Source of the DNA: Tanytarsus gracilentus
Taxonomy: Eukaryota > Arthropoda > Insecta > Diptera > Chironomidae
Direction of reading: 5' to 3'
NCBI GenBank assembly: GCA_038502055.1
Contig: JAXRKN010000040.1
Span: forward strand, 434,001-498,000
Length of the DNA: 64,000 nucleotides
The notes under the pieces were generated by a model. The model saw nothing but the letters and a program-made list of their open reading frames with translations. It was not told the origin of the DNA and ran no database searches. Positions 23,401-36,752 of the stretch are shown here, in pieces. Position 1 is the stretch's first letter, and every line of letters begins with the position of its first letter. The position numbers and the translations under genes were made by a program.

Positions 23401-26400
23401 AAAGCAATAAAAAAATTGTTTTACTCTCTTTCGAAAACACTTAAAGTTCCATTGTGTACCAAAATGAGAATAAAAAAAAGTTCAAACAACTCAAATCATA
23501 GTAAAAGCTTTTTTTGTTTAATCTCTTTTTCTCGTTTTAAACTTCAAAATTGTCCTTCACTCGAGAACAACTCACTCAAGAAGCATGAGAAAATTGGAAT
23601 GGCAAATGGGGGAGAACGAGAACAGTTCAGAGGAGCAGCTCGCACACAAAAGGGATGTTTTCAATATAATGAGGAAGTGAAGAGAGAAAATTTATATTTT
23701 CAGTCTCTATACAAGCCTTTGATTGTGGGATAGCAGAACGGATATTGATTTTGTCCTTCACATGTTCATACACATAAATCGAAGCAAATACACAGAACAT
23801 GCAGAGCGAGAGATGGCCAACATACATAGAGATGTCAGATCTGGTGAAATTATGCTCTGGAGCGTCGTCATATTATATCCCTTTTTCGCCTTTACCACAT
23901 GCACTGATTCTAATTAAAACGATAAAGCTTATTTCGCCGACGTCAACATAATCTCACGAACAACATATTGATGACAGAAGCCTTGACTAACAATAAACAC
24001 ACGCAGAGGGACTTGCAAGAGAGTAAGATGACAATAAAAACTATTTAATTAATAAAAGTGCTCTCTCGTTGACTTGATGCTTCTCATTCAACAAATAATT
24101 CTAACGGATGATGATGATGATGATAACGTTGACCTGATGACTGCTTAACGACTCATAAACACACACAAGAGCTGTAAATCTTCTCAGCTCTCTTCCTATA
24201 CATTCACAAAATAATATATGCCAGCATGTCATCGAAAAATACATATATTATAATACATCACAACACCATCATCATCATCAACACCCCAAGAATAAAAAAA
24301 TCTAACGCATAATGGATGCTCCTCATAGGGGAGTTCATATAATACTTTATATCTGAAGGGAGTTGATATTATTGCATGTTCATTCTGATCTCACATAAAT
24401 CCTTTCAAGAGATTTTCATATGCGACATTATACAAAACTTAAAGAAGTGAGTGAGCATAATGGGATTTATGGATATGTGAAGTGGAGAAATTTTTGAGGG
24501 GAATAAATTCAATAGAAAATATTTAAAATTGATAACAATTTTTTTTAATTAAGACATGAAAAGCTCTTTGAAATTGTGTTTGATTGCTTTAAAGAATTAT
24601 CTCTTTACTATTTATAATGTGCAACTACATCATCATCAACACTCATACAATTAAATCGTAAATTCCATCCATCCTTTGAAGAATTTTCTGCATAGTGATT
24701 TCATGCGTGTTTATATCTAATAAGAGCATATGAGAGCAAATTAACATATAAATTGAATTTATCAATCGTATCACTTTGAGTGAGAAGAAAAATTTAATTT
24801 TCACTCCTTTCAAGTGAAATGTAAAAGGCATTTTGAGGGTGGATAAATGTTGTGCAAATATAAATCATGAGAAACTTTAATTTTGCCTTCATCAAGGGAA
24901 AATGGGAAATTTTTCTGAACGACATTCTTATTACTGTTGCCTTGCTGATGTTTAATTGATTTTTAACGGTCCCATCTAGCCTCATTACCATATAAAAGGA
25001 AAAGAATGTTATTTCTTTACGATGGACCCGAGCTTAAAAAGGAGAATATCCAAAAATGCTCCATTAAAAGTCGAGCCAAAAACTTTATCCCTCCCGTTTC
25101 CTCTTCTTCTTCTTATCTCGACTGTCATAATATTTTCCTTATTTGATATCCAAAACGATAATGGTAATGAGTTCCTTTCAATGTAAGTGGAATTCATTAT
25201 GAATTTCACTAGCACAAAAGAGATTGAGATTTAACGGAGGAAGGATGATGTAATTACACACTACAATAACCAATCATTAGGTATTCTTCACTTATAGCGG
25301 ACACAAAATTCCCGCACTCTCAGCAACTTATATGCCAGCAAAAGCCCATTGCAGTAAAAATAATTTTATTTTTATCGTTCGACCTCCCTATTTTTTTATA
25401 CGTTCAATATCCTCCTCGGTATCTCTGCATCCCTTCCTAAGTTTTTATGCGCAATTTTTATTTTTGTTTCGTTATTTTTTACTGCCGTTCATTACACTCT
25501 TTCTCTCTCTATATATCCACTTCAACATAAGCATTATGACATAAATTCGAATTTGCACTGCCGTTGCTGATGCTGCTTTTGATTGCTCCGTTTACCTTCT
25601 GAACATATTTTTTTTTGCCACTCTCACCCTTCGCCCGCAAAAGTTTATCCAGTTTATCTTTTAAAACCGATCGATGGCATTCAATCGAGAGATGCTTCTG
25701 GTAAATTTGGTTTTATAGACAATCCCACATTTATTCTAGATTTTTTTATCGCCAATATTCTCTCTCTATCTGTCGATTCTATCATGTACAGGTATTTTTC
25801 GATATGTATTCTTTGTCGCACATATTCCATTGTTAGAGACAATGACAAATTTAATAAAGAAGAAAAAAAATTGTTAGAATTGACAGTCGAATTAAAATGG
25901 AGATTAAGTGACAGTTGATGGCGAGATTCGTTTAGCATTTTGCTGTCAATACATTTTAAAGGTGAATAAACTTGCACATTAAATATTTTTCATTCTTAAA
26001 TTTCAACTTCATTGCCCTCAATTTTCCAATCTGCTCTTTTTCTCTTTCGAAAGTGATAACAACCTAAACTTTGTTTAAATTTTTTTCTCTCTCAAAATTG
26101 ATTCGCCAGAAGGAACAAAAAGCTTTTGATTTTTTTATATCGAATTTTTTCTGCTCGTTCTTCATCCAGGAAATGGTCTCATTGAATTTCAAGGGAACTC
26201 TTTTTTTATTGAATTGCTTTTTGGCTTAAAACTCACTAAAATTGAACATTTGAAAAACCGGAAATCTATTCTCTAAAAAGGCTTAAAATGGCTTAAAAGG
26301 TTTTTTCATCTCCTTTCCCTCCACCGTCTATCGCAATCAGAGCGTAAATGATATTAATTGCATTCTCTGTCTTCTTTTTTCCTCTAGCATTGCACTAGCA

Positions 26401-28314
26401 TTTTTTTCATTCCCTCTCTAAGATTATTTGTTTTTGTGTATGTGCATAATGTGCTTTTTATCCTCTTTTATCGTCATGTATTATTTGTAGCTTAGAGAAA
26501 GCTAAAAAAAATAATATAGAAAAAAGTTTTCTTTACGCCAACGCTCTCAACTCTGTGTATTGTGAATGTGCGGTGAGTGTGTGTGTTCTGCGGGGCACAA
26601 CAAGAAGGAATTTAAATAAATAATTAAATTTTATTCACATTCTTTTCACATCGTCACACACCCATTCCTCTCGGCACAGAGAGTTGAGAGTATCACTTAT
26701 TCTTTTTTTTCTCTTCCACCCACTCAACACATAATGAAAACCTCTAGAAATTTAATTTAATATGTCTGCATCATGAAACTCATTTCGTTATAACATTTTG
26801 AAGAGGTAAAAAATGAAGCTCATTTATTAAAGGTTGAGAATTTTCTCAACCGCAAAATTTATTAAAGTTTTATAGTTGAGTTATGACGCCAAGAAATTGT
26901 GAAATTTTCAAGAATTAAATTCAAATATTTTCAAAAAAAAAGTTTGTAGCGATAATTTTAATGTTTTCACCATCTGCTACTTTTATTAATGTCTAATGTA
27001 CTTTTTACTCGTTTGTGATAATGTTGATTGTCAAATAACTCCCTAAGCTCAGATATGGAGTAAAGAACGGATATAAAATGAAAACACAATGCTCATAAGT
27101 ACAACACACATTTTAGAGAGCATGGTTCCAGTGCGAATGAGCAATAATTTTTGATCTTAACAATGCGACTCGCACACATCACCACACACACACGATAGCA
27201 GAACGATAAGGGTTCAAAAGGGAGACTAAAATTTAGTGGTTGTAAGATTTACGATAGTAGTTTGTCGTTTCTGATGCTCTCACTCTCTTTTTTTCATAAC
27301 CGAAAAATTTTATTTCGAGAATATTTTTTGTGTCACCATTTCGCTATCAAAATAGCACCCTTGAAGCCACAATCGTAGAAATAAAAATGGAAGAGAAAAG
27401 TGTTGTTATGAGACCATGAAATGCTCGCAACTCACATAACAGCTGCTATATAGTTGCATGGCTCCTCTTTGCAATCGAATGAAATATTAAAGAATTAACA
27501 ATCGGTTTGGCGAACGAGAGAGAGAAAATTTACATTCGACGCTTGAGTGCCATTTCTTCTTATCAGATTTATTTAATGTTCAGTAGCAATAAAATAGTCT
27601 GTCCAATATATTGCCAAAACTCTTCAGTTTACTTGCTTAACTCAAACTGACTTAGAGTAGGGTTATTTACCAAAGTTTGTGTAAAAGGTCAACGAGTTAA
27701 AATTGTCTTAAGATACTTTTGTTTTGATAATGCTTACAATGTACACCCTACTATATCAAATTGACTTTACATTTCAAGCAGAAGTTTCATCATCAAATAC
27801 AATTCTCTGCGTGTCTCTTGCACAGCATTAGAATGTATGTGCCTCTAAGCTCTTCAATGGTCATGGACAGAGCAAATGAAGAAATGGAAAATTATGAATA
27901 TTTTCAGAGTACACGGAAGAGGAGAAAAGAACAGCTTAAGCATTATCATTCTATCCGATGCCTCCTTCTTGTGCTATAAAAACAAAAGTTTTGCTAATTT
28001 AACTCCCACTTCTTGTGCAAGATGAAATTTCTATCACAGACACACACACACGCACGCAATTTCTTTACTTTATTATTTATTCTATGATAAGACATGCAAA
28101 AGCAGAAAGTTAAAGCAAAGGGAGAAGCCACAGAGATTTGACTTTTTTTTATAACTTTTTCTTGCCTGTCTTCATATTCCCCCGTTGCCTTTTTCCAATG
28201 TACAATATCAAGTGGAGAAAAAGACGATGAGTGGAAATTTTATTCGAATTTTTATTGCATTTTCTCTTCTTTTCTCTCTTTTTTAAAGAAAACACTTTTT
28301 TTGCTGCGATGCCG
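20405..28314. other. Gene-poor stretch, part 1
   Basis: No coding exon recognised on either strand. Trinucleotide ATG/CAT microsatellites occur near 24107-24123 and 24260-24280, and CT/GA-rich runs are frequent. A short inverted repeat, GGTTGAGAATTTTCTCAACC, lies near 26830. All listed open frames lack a believable start, domain or splice context. Confidence 0.5.
24107..24123. repeat. GAT trinucleotide microsatellite
   Basis: A short run of perfect GAT units. A complementary CAT run appears about 150 bp downstream. No coding frame uses either. Confidence 0.75.
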
Positions 28315-28518
28315 TTACTTGAGCAATTTAGCCATTTTGGAACGTCTCGCTAGAATTTCATTTAGATCCATAGACATATACGAAAAATGGCACCGAAGAT
28401 TTTTCTCATTATAATTTTCTTTGGAGGTAAATTCTTTCGTATAATCTTTCCCCACGGTATTTGATGAAAGACAAAGTGCCGCGAAGAAAAAAACTTTTAA
28501 GCGCTCTGAACACATCAT
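28315..28518 (-). CDS. Candidate small secreted protein, 67 aa
   Basis: A single-exon minus-strand frame starts at an ATG-ATG pair (28518) and encodes 67 aa. The N-terminus (MMCSERLKVFFFAALCLSS) looks like a signal peptide, followed by a short polar chain with one cysteine and a basic C-terminus (ARRSKMAKLLK). AATAAA signals read on the minus strand lie about 60-75 nt past the stop (near 28251 and 28238). No TATA box or upstream exon was found and I recognise no family. It could be a chance frame: the signal-peptide appearance and the polyadenylation signals are the only support. Confidence 0.28.
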   Translation of the reverse strand: MMCSERLKVFFFAALCLSSNTVGKDYTKEFTSKENYNEKNLRCHFSYMSMDLNEILARRSKMAKLLK

Positions 28519-31500
28519 AATGTTGATTAAAAAGACTCGAAATTAATTTTGAAAGTTGACAATTTATTTTTTATTCTCGGGATCTCGACGTTTAAAATTA
28601 ATTCAATAAAATTATCGAGGAAGCTTCTGGAAATCTTTGTGGAATTTTTTATAAATTTAATCGCAACATTTAAAGCTCATTTTTTTGAGAATTTAAATTT
28701 TTAAAAAAATTATTCAGATAAATTAATTCAGTCATGCAAAATATTGAAATCTATTTAGTTTTGTGTGTTTTTGTTATGTTGGAAATTCTTCAAAATTAAT
28801 ATCGAAGAGTTTATATAGAAGCGTAGAAAAATTGAACTGCTTCAGTATTTTTTTATGTATGACAAACAACTCTAAGATTTTATATAAGTTCGAGTAAAAC
28901 ATTCTCTCTCAACATTGAAACCTTAACATATAGCAACATAAAATTTCTCTCAAAACATCAATGTTCAGCATCCAAAATTTTATTCTTAGCTTACCAGTTT
29001 AAAAAGAGAAAAAAAATCAGCTTATTCCGCTTTTCTTCTTCATATTTTTTTCCTCATGAAAAATTGAGTAAGAGAGAGTCGTGGAAAGAGAAAAGTAATA
29101 AGAAAAATCATCATATCTTAAATGAGAATTTTTATCCTCCCAACAGCCACAACCATATCCTTCATTTATTTTCCCTTTTCCCATCTTGTGCTTCTTGTAA
29201 TTAAATTTTTTCTCTTTCAACTGGGCAAATATTTCACATCAATCATTTTAAGGCTTTTGAATTTTAAGTTCGCTGATGGTTGTTTCTCGTCTAATTAAAT
29301 AAGAAATTTTTATTAAAAAAATCTGAAATGATTGCTATCAAAAGTCGAATTTAAATTTTTGAAGGAGTTGGGGAAGATTATTTTAAATCGGCTGTAAAAT
29401 AAAGCGTCTTACGACATTTTGGAAGCTCTGAATAGATTTGATTTTAAGCGCTTTTTATTGTTTGCATGAGTATTAAATTTTATCGTTTAAAAAATAATTT
29501 TTCTTTCAGATATAAAACTGCTTTGATTTAAAATTTAAGAAAAAATTAATTAATCAATCTTGATGTGCTTTTTTACCCATAATACCCACTACGGTTTTAC
29601 AAATGTTTGCTTGCAATTCCCTGGTAAAGAGTGAACAGCAAAAATTGAGAAATTGCTGCCATCAGGCAAATGCACAGGAGAGAACATCGACCATCTGAGT
29701 GTCTTCCGTCCTCAATTAAATCTTTGTGGTGAAAGGAAAATCTGATGGAGAAATCAACACAAAGTGTAAACAAAGAAATTTCATTTCCTTTTTCGCTTTG
29801 ATTAGGTTGCAGGAAGGAAGAAAAAAACTTTTCTCATCATGTTATTGACTCTCAGTATTTACAAAATGGATTTATGAGGTGAATTTAAATTTTTCGCTGA
29901 CTTGAAAGAAAACGAAGACTTTTATAAGTTTTATATTAAAGATTATTTTAATATGCTGAGCATTAAATTTTTTAATTCAAACAAATTTTTTTATAAAATT
30001 TCCTTCTCATTTAAATCAAAAAATGCTCGAGAATAAAGTTTTAAACAAATTTATTTTACTGTTCATTTTTTCAATGATAATGACCGACGAGAAAAAGGCA
30101 ATTTGAAGAGTGGAGCTCATCTGGGGTTTCATCTTACATCCATTAGATGATCAAACTTTTGTAGGTTTTCGAAAAGTTTCAAATAAAATTGAAAAATATG
30201 GTCAGAAAATTATTGAATAAAAAAAATCTTTGCTTGAATTTTCAAAAAATATTTTTAATATTCAACTAGGTGCAAAAATATTCCTTGTACAGGCACAACA
30301 TGAAGGCGCAATTAATCAAAATGGCAAAGGAAACTAGAGCAAAAGTTTTCGAAGGCGGCATGAATGGCGATTACATTAGATGATGGGGTGTAAATGAGGA
30401 GATAGAAGAGAAATTTGTTTCGTGGAAGAATATCATAAAATGTTGCAATAAAATATTATTTAGTGTCTGAACGTGTGGCGTGCAGAGGAGAGAAGTTGAA
30501 AATTTTCACTGCTGATGCAAAGTGCAAGAAAAAGCGAAGACGAGAGAAAAAGTTAAACAATATCTTATAGTGCACACCATCATCATCATCATGATATCGT
30601 GGTAGCAGGTCTTTATTTGATAATTTTTATTGCTCTCTTTCACTACAAAATGCTCCTTCTTATGTAATAATAGCTGAAAGATTGTGCGGAGCGAGAAAGT
30701 ACAAGAAAAGTTTTTAATAAGTCTCTTAATACCCTCAGTGAGATGAGATTAGAAAATTTGTTCCGTGATAGTGCACACTCTACAATTGCATTGTAGTAAA
30801 AGTCAGAGATAAATTCTACAAAGTGCAGTCATTGGTGCACACAAGATGACTACGCCGTACACCACTTCAAATGCATTTCCCTACTCTCCCGACGACAGAG
30901 AGCTCTTTGCAATTGCGAGAGAATAAAAAGCTATTCTTCGCTTTATCCATTTTACCTTTAAATTGTCGTGGGATTTAAAAAATTATTTTAATATATATAA
31001 AGTGAGAAATTATATTAATGAATTTCGGTTTTGCAAAACCACTCGATGCAATTTAAATTTTTCACTCTATGTAAATTTTATTCAGCTTCTTAACTGAGAA
31101 AATTCAGCTCTGTATTTTTTTCATCCAAAAAAAAACATTAAAGTTTTTCACATTCTTTAACTTCCGCCACTATTTTCTCATCCCCCAAACCCACTTCCCT
31201 CTCTAGGGAATGCATAAAAATGTATTCATCGAGCTATTGTATGCACACACATATAAAGTGAGCGAGTCAGAAAATATTCATGCATCGCATGATGCTCTTT
31301 TAAAAATAAATTTTACGTTAAAAATTATAAAAAATGCATCTCTTGCGAATTGCAACGCCACAAAGTTCTTTCCATTGGATGCTCCCACTTGCATTTATTA
31401 TTAATATATGTAGTGGGTAGTGTTTGTGTGTATACATGCTATATGTATTTACAACTATATGATGATTAATGTGCATTCATATTTATTCATGTTTCTACTG

Positions 31501-34500
31501 CTCGCAGTCAGCGATCGTGTAAAAAAAGTTGAATAAAAATTTATTTTTTCATGCCGTCATTGCGATTGAAACGTTGCGAGTTGTTTACAAAAAAGATCTC
31601 GTTGAGACTGTGAAGCCACTGCTGTGCAGCCAATTGGTACGTGATTATAAAGATTGCAATGTGACTTTTGCTGGTATAATCAGAAATTTAGTGCCATCAG
31701 CTTTGCACGTTTGGGTAAGTGTCGCACTCAAGAGGACGTTTAATTGCTATTGAGATTATCACAGAAGCGGGTTCAATAATTTATGGCAAAATTTGGAAGC
31801 AAGGGAACAAATAATTTAACGGTTGATTTGAAATAAAAAACCCTTCGTTGCCCTCATTAATTTGAAAATTTCTCATTTTTTAATTAAAGCATTTGAGAGT
31901 CGGTGCCAAAGCAAATTTTTAATAAGAGAAGCTTTCAATTAATTACAGCGCAGCTTCTTGTGAAATCCAAAAGGCTATAAATCCCGCAAGAAGTAAACGA
32001 ACGAAGGTAATGGTAGGTGTAAGCACTAAGCAGAGCACGGTAGCTTCTGGCATTGGCATTTTTATCATGAAACGCGAAAATTGTATGAAAAGAGAGAAAT
32101 GTTTGGCTCTCCTGCATCCACGGGCCAAATTATAAGTAAGTATTATGAGGAGTGGAAGAAGAATGAGAAAGGACTAACTGAGCAATGCTTCGTGCCGAAA
32201 ATAAATGAAATTATTAATTTCATATTTCTTGGGTAAATTCATATTCTTATCACATTTAATAGATGTTCGAGAGTAAAATGAGAAAAAATTCCATTCGGCG
32301 TCAATTATAAAAGAGGAAAAATTTTCATGATGGGTTCATGCTAGCGAACCAAACTGCGAATTGCGTTGTCAAGCCATGTTCATGTTCACTCGTCTCGACA
32401 AAATTAATCGAATTTTTTGGCTCGCGCTCCAGAGTGAGAGAAATCGTGTTTATGTTCTCGCATATATGCACACAAACATAAATTAATCTAGGAGGAAAAA
32501 TTAACCGCATAGTAAATATGAGTGAACGTAATTAATTGGATTGATGATAAATGAGACCCTTTTTTTGCATGGACATTTTTTTCTCTCTCATTCTTCACTC
32601 TCTCTCCAGATAAGGGTTTGTTTCGCTTTATATTTCGCTCTCTCTGCGGCTTAATATATTTTTAACTGTCATATTTTTCGAGGCCGATGATTTACAATCA
32701 TTTTGTTGGTCATTCAATTTTTACTCATTCATTGAATTGATTCATGCGGGAAAAAAAGCAACGGGAGAGGCCAGATTGAATTGTTTAACCACAAGTTAAT
32801 GGGATGTGAGAAAGGGTGAAAGGACATAAACTCCGTGCTTAATCTAGAACAAGTTGAAAATTTATGGCTAACGTGCAGTATAGAGAAACATAAAGCAATT
32901 ATCTTAGATGGTAGATAAGTTTCTTGTACACACGAGACATGAGAGTGAATTGTTAACTACAAGAGTAATAAAAACCTTAAAAAATTGAACTTTAAGGTCA
33001 ATTTTAAGCTAAATTTTAAAGTTTGGAAATAAATTTTTATTGTTGAAAAAATCCAAAGCACGAAAAAACGTTAGAAAAGGAATTAGTGAAATGCAAAAAA
33101 AAGAAACTTGAGAACATTCCAAATAAAATGCATTTACTCTACTTTTCTTCCATTTCGCTGCTTTCATCTCGCAGATATTTGAAAACAAAAATTTTGAATG
33201 CAGCCTTATGAAGTTTTTTATTAATTTTTTTCAGTTTGAACTGTGTTTTTTTTCTAGCTGCATAGAAAACATACATCAATCAAGCTATGTGAGTACAAAA
33301 TATGCAAAGTCTCTGAAATTTTTTATCATGCTTCAATGATCATAAATTTTCGACATCTTTTTTTACACAACAAAAAATATTATGACTCACTTTTGTATAA
33401 CGCGAGTTTTCATATGAAAAAGGAAGGCATCTTTAAGTGCATCGGTTGCAAAATAATTTCATCATAAAAAAAAGAAGAAGAAAAAACTTTTTGATTTAAT
33501 TTTTATTGCTCAGAGGAGTTGCCTTTGTCGCTCCTTCTTGTGGCTTCACTCGCTTTCTCTATGTTCATTGAAGTGGTAGCAAAACTTCCCTCTCTATATT
33601 TTTATGATGTCGGCGAATTAATATTGCATAACTTGCAGCTATTTTTCAGTAGTCACTATTTGTTGAAAAATATGCAAATTTTATTTAACACTTTTTTACT
33701 CTCATAGTACTTCACCTTTCATTCATGCATTGTACCATAGGGATTTGAATTAAGGTTTTCACTTAACATTTCTCTCTCCATAAAAATCGAAAAAATCCAT
33801 AAGCATAAAAAAATATCAAGGTAAAATTGTTATGGTCGTCCGCAAAATGAGGTGTTTGAATGTTTGTAGGAGAATGGGAGTAAAGTGCTTCTTAATAGCG
33901 GTTGTGAGTCATAATTCCATTGAAATGGAGTTTCACACCGCAGATCGTGGGATTTTTTATTACAATTAAAAAATAAAAAATCCAGCTGTAACTTTTTTAA
34001 TTCTAATTATTTTGGGAATTTTCTTAATTAAATTTGTGAATCCTCATCACGATTTTAGATTTGTGGGTGAAAATACTTTGGCCATGTTCCAACTTTGAAG
34101 CCTTTGAAGGCTTCCTTAAGCAGATCTTCGGAAGCCATTGCAGAAACTTTTCCCATTAATTTCTGGCTTTATAACACAAACCAAAAATTTACCACCCTCA
34201 TCATAAACAGCTTCTCACACGCACGATAGGCATGAAAAGACCCCACAAGAAAATTTACATTGAAAATTGTTATTACTCGGCTCTTTATTATGTGAATCTT
34301 GGATTTTCATGTTTAATGTTCCGTAAAATTGATGCTACAAAAAAATGAATAGAAAATTAATTTTATTCCTTTATTTTCATTTCGAATGTGCGGCAAAAAT
34401 TTAAAATTCTTCAGAGTAATTTAACGACATAAAATATTTTTGCATTTTACACTTTTAAGTAACTTAAAATTTCAAAATAATTAATCTCTCAACTTCGGTG

Positions 34501-35990
34501 AATTACTCCCGTCGTTTAAAAATTACAAATCTGTCATGTAAACGGAATCGAATAAAATTCAATAGCTCGAGGTTTCGCAGTGTACATAACTTTTTGGTTC
34601 CATTTCGTATCATCACACAAAACAATGCAAGAGAAGAAGAAAATTGAATTTGTTTTGTTGTAACAATTGTTGTTCTGCTTCTCATTCCAATTTTCTATTT
34701 TTGCTGGAGGTTTTCTTCGTCTGCTCTTCTCTTTTATTTTGATCACAATGAGGGAAAACTCACTTGACAGCAATTGAATAGAGATGAGTATATGGAGCGA
34801 GTGAAGAAATAGATGAGAAAAGCTCAATTGAACATGGTGACGCTTAATGAAATAAATCCCATTTGATACGATGTTTATCCTGTGTGTTTACAGTAGTCGA
34901 GAATTTATTTGATTTCAACTTTTTTTATCATAGTATTGAGGCGATTTTTTGAAACAGAGTGTATGAATTTTATCCGATTACATTGAGGGTAAATTTTAAT
35001 CGTTTTTGTATGATATATAATTTTAAATAATTCATTTTAATGTGGAGCAAATTAAATATAGAGCAAAACTTTTTTAGCCTTGAGGTTATTAATGGAATTT
35101 TATAAAAAATAATAAAAATTTCCAAATAAATTGACGTCTTAGTTCATGACATGTTTGTAATTATCTCACCTTTAATGTAATTTTCCATCAATATCATTAA
35201 ATCTTGTCACACATGTGTTAACACATCATGTCATTTTTTGTAATTAATCCTCGCTTGTTTGTATTTTTTTGAGTTACTATTTTTCATCACATCGCAAGTG
35301 AGCACTGCTGTTGACACATACAAGAAAAAATTTAGATAGATTCGGATTAACGAGGAGCGAGAGGTAAACATACGCACAGATGTGATGGGAAGGAGTTTCG
35401 TGATCTATTTAGCAGCCATTGTGATTTGTCGTTTAATGTCAAACAACAACAAACACTATCAGTTTCTGCTGACGACAATCAATCTCTATATACAATATAT
35501 AAAAGTTCGCTTTGTGTCATTATCATGCTCCTCAACATCCGTCGTCCATTTATAGCCATCGAGTGGCGAAAAGCTTTGTTCGTTTCCTGTCGTTAAAATA
35601 AAATTTTTAAAAAGCTTCAAACTTTTAAAACTGTTTGAAAATCAATTTTAAAAAAATTTAAATTAATTTTGAGTCAATTTCAACTTTTTTCTTCTCTTCT
35701 CTCTTTACCGTTCCCCAAATCACGTTCCATCGCTCGATTAACATGAACGTGATGATGCAGTGCAATATCTGCATGTGTCATTGTCAAGTTTCTGTCAAAG
35801 AATGTAAATTAATGATTGCTTGAAGAGAGCTTTTATCTCACCATAACTTTTTTGCCTCCCGCATAGTATTGCTGAAAAAAAACTTTGACGTGCTTGTCAC
35901 TCAGCAAAATGGGAGATAGAGAAAACTTTTCAACTATCTTCCGCTGTGATATGTTCATTTTTTGCATGTAATTATCAACTCGTCACCACC
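28519..35990. other. Gene-poor stretch, part 2
   Basis: Unique A+T-rich DNA with CT/GA-rich tracts and a CAT run near 30575. I see no exon, RNA gene or transposon end here. Confidence 0.5.
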
Positions 35991-35998
35991 GTCGTTAC

Positions 35999-36744
35999 TA
36001 GAGTTTCTCAAATGCCCGGGTAATGAGATTTTGTCCTACCCGGGTAAAAAAATTTACTATCCGGGTAGCCGGGATGGTAAATTTTTTTAAAAATATACCT
36101 TTTTTCTAAATTTCGGCTAATCTTTACATAGAGAATTTTTAGTAACAGAAATAAAAGTTTTTTAAACAGAAAATGAATAGATTAAAAGAAATATAAAAAG
36201 TTTAACGGAAATAGTTCTTAAGGAACATTACACAGTGAAGGTCTGACATTCGAGTTCTAGCCTTTGTTACAATATCTCCAGCCTCTAAAAATGCCCTCTA
36301 TGAAGTAACTGATGTTGCCTGAATTGTTAGTAAAGCTTTAAACAATCGGTCCAAAATTGGAGATCTTTGTTTGAGTCTTCTCATGTCATCTCATGGCTAT
36401 TTTTTTGTTGCACTTGCACTTGATGTTTCAAAATACTTTTTTGAATTAAAAAATTTCACAAACGAATCTAAATTTATATAGGTTATATACCTTCTTAAGT
36501 CATGTAGTTTTTATAAGTGATAAAATTCATTGTAAACAAAACATTTTCAGGTATTGGTTTACACAAAACTTATAAAAAGCAGTTATGGAGGAAGATTTTT
36601 TTAAAAAAAATTTAGAAAATTTTCTTCGAATTTTTTAATTTTTACCCGGGTAAGGGTAGAGCAATTTTCCGGGTATACCCGGGTAGTAAAATTGACGGGC
36701 ATACCCGGGTATACCCGTACCCGGGTTACCCGTGAGAAACTCTA
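35999..36744 (-). mobile_element. Complete non-autonomous hAT-type DNA transposon, 746 bp
   Basis: The terminal inverted repeat is TAGAGTTTCTCA at 35999-36010 and its exact complement at 36733-36744. Both sides are flanked by the same 8-bp sequence GTCGTTAC (35991-35998 and 36745-36752), the target-site duplication length expected of hAT elements. Near both ends are several copies of the palindrome-like ACCCGGGTA, as in the subterminal transposase-binding repeats of hATs. The middle carries a decayed minus-strand fragment of the hAT transposase C-terminal dimerization domain, listed separately. The perfect ends and duplication suggest insertion is not very ancient. Confidence 0.93.
36210..36400 (-). 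pseudogene. hAT transposase C-terminal dimerization domain remnant
   Basis: Reading the minus strand through the element core gives a chain matching the hAT dimerization signature: an LxxLFKAL helix, then ATSVTS, a stop codon (36298-36300) where the conserved Glu of the SER motif should be, then RAFLEAGDIVTKARTRM and a leucine/phenylalanine-rich end. The N-terminal BED and catalytic regions are absent. It cannot make an active transposase, so the element would depend on one supplied elsewhere. Confidence 0.85.
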
Positions 36745-36752
36745 GTCGTTAC

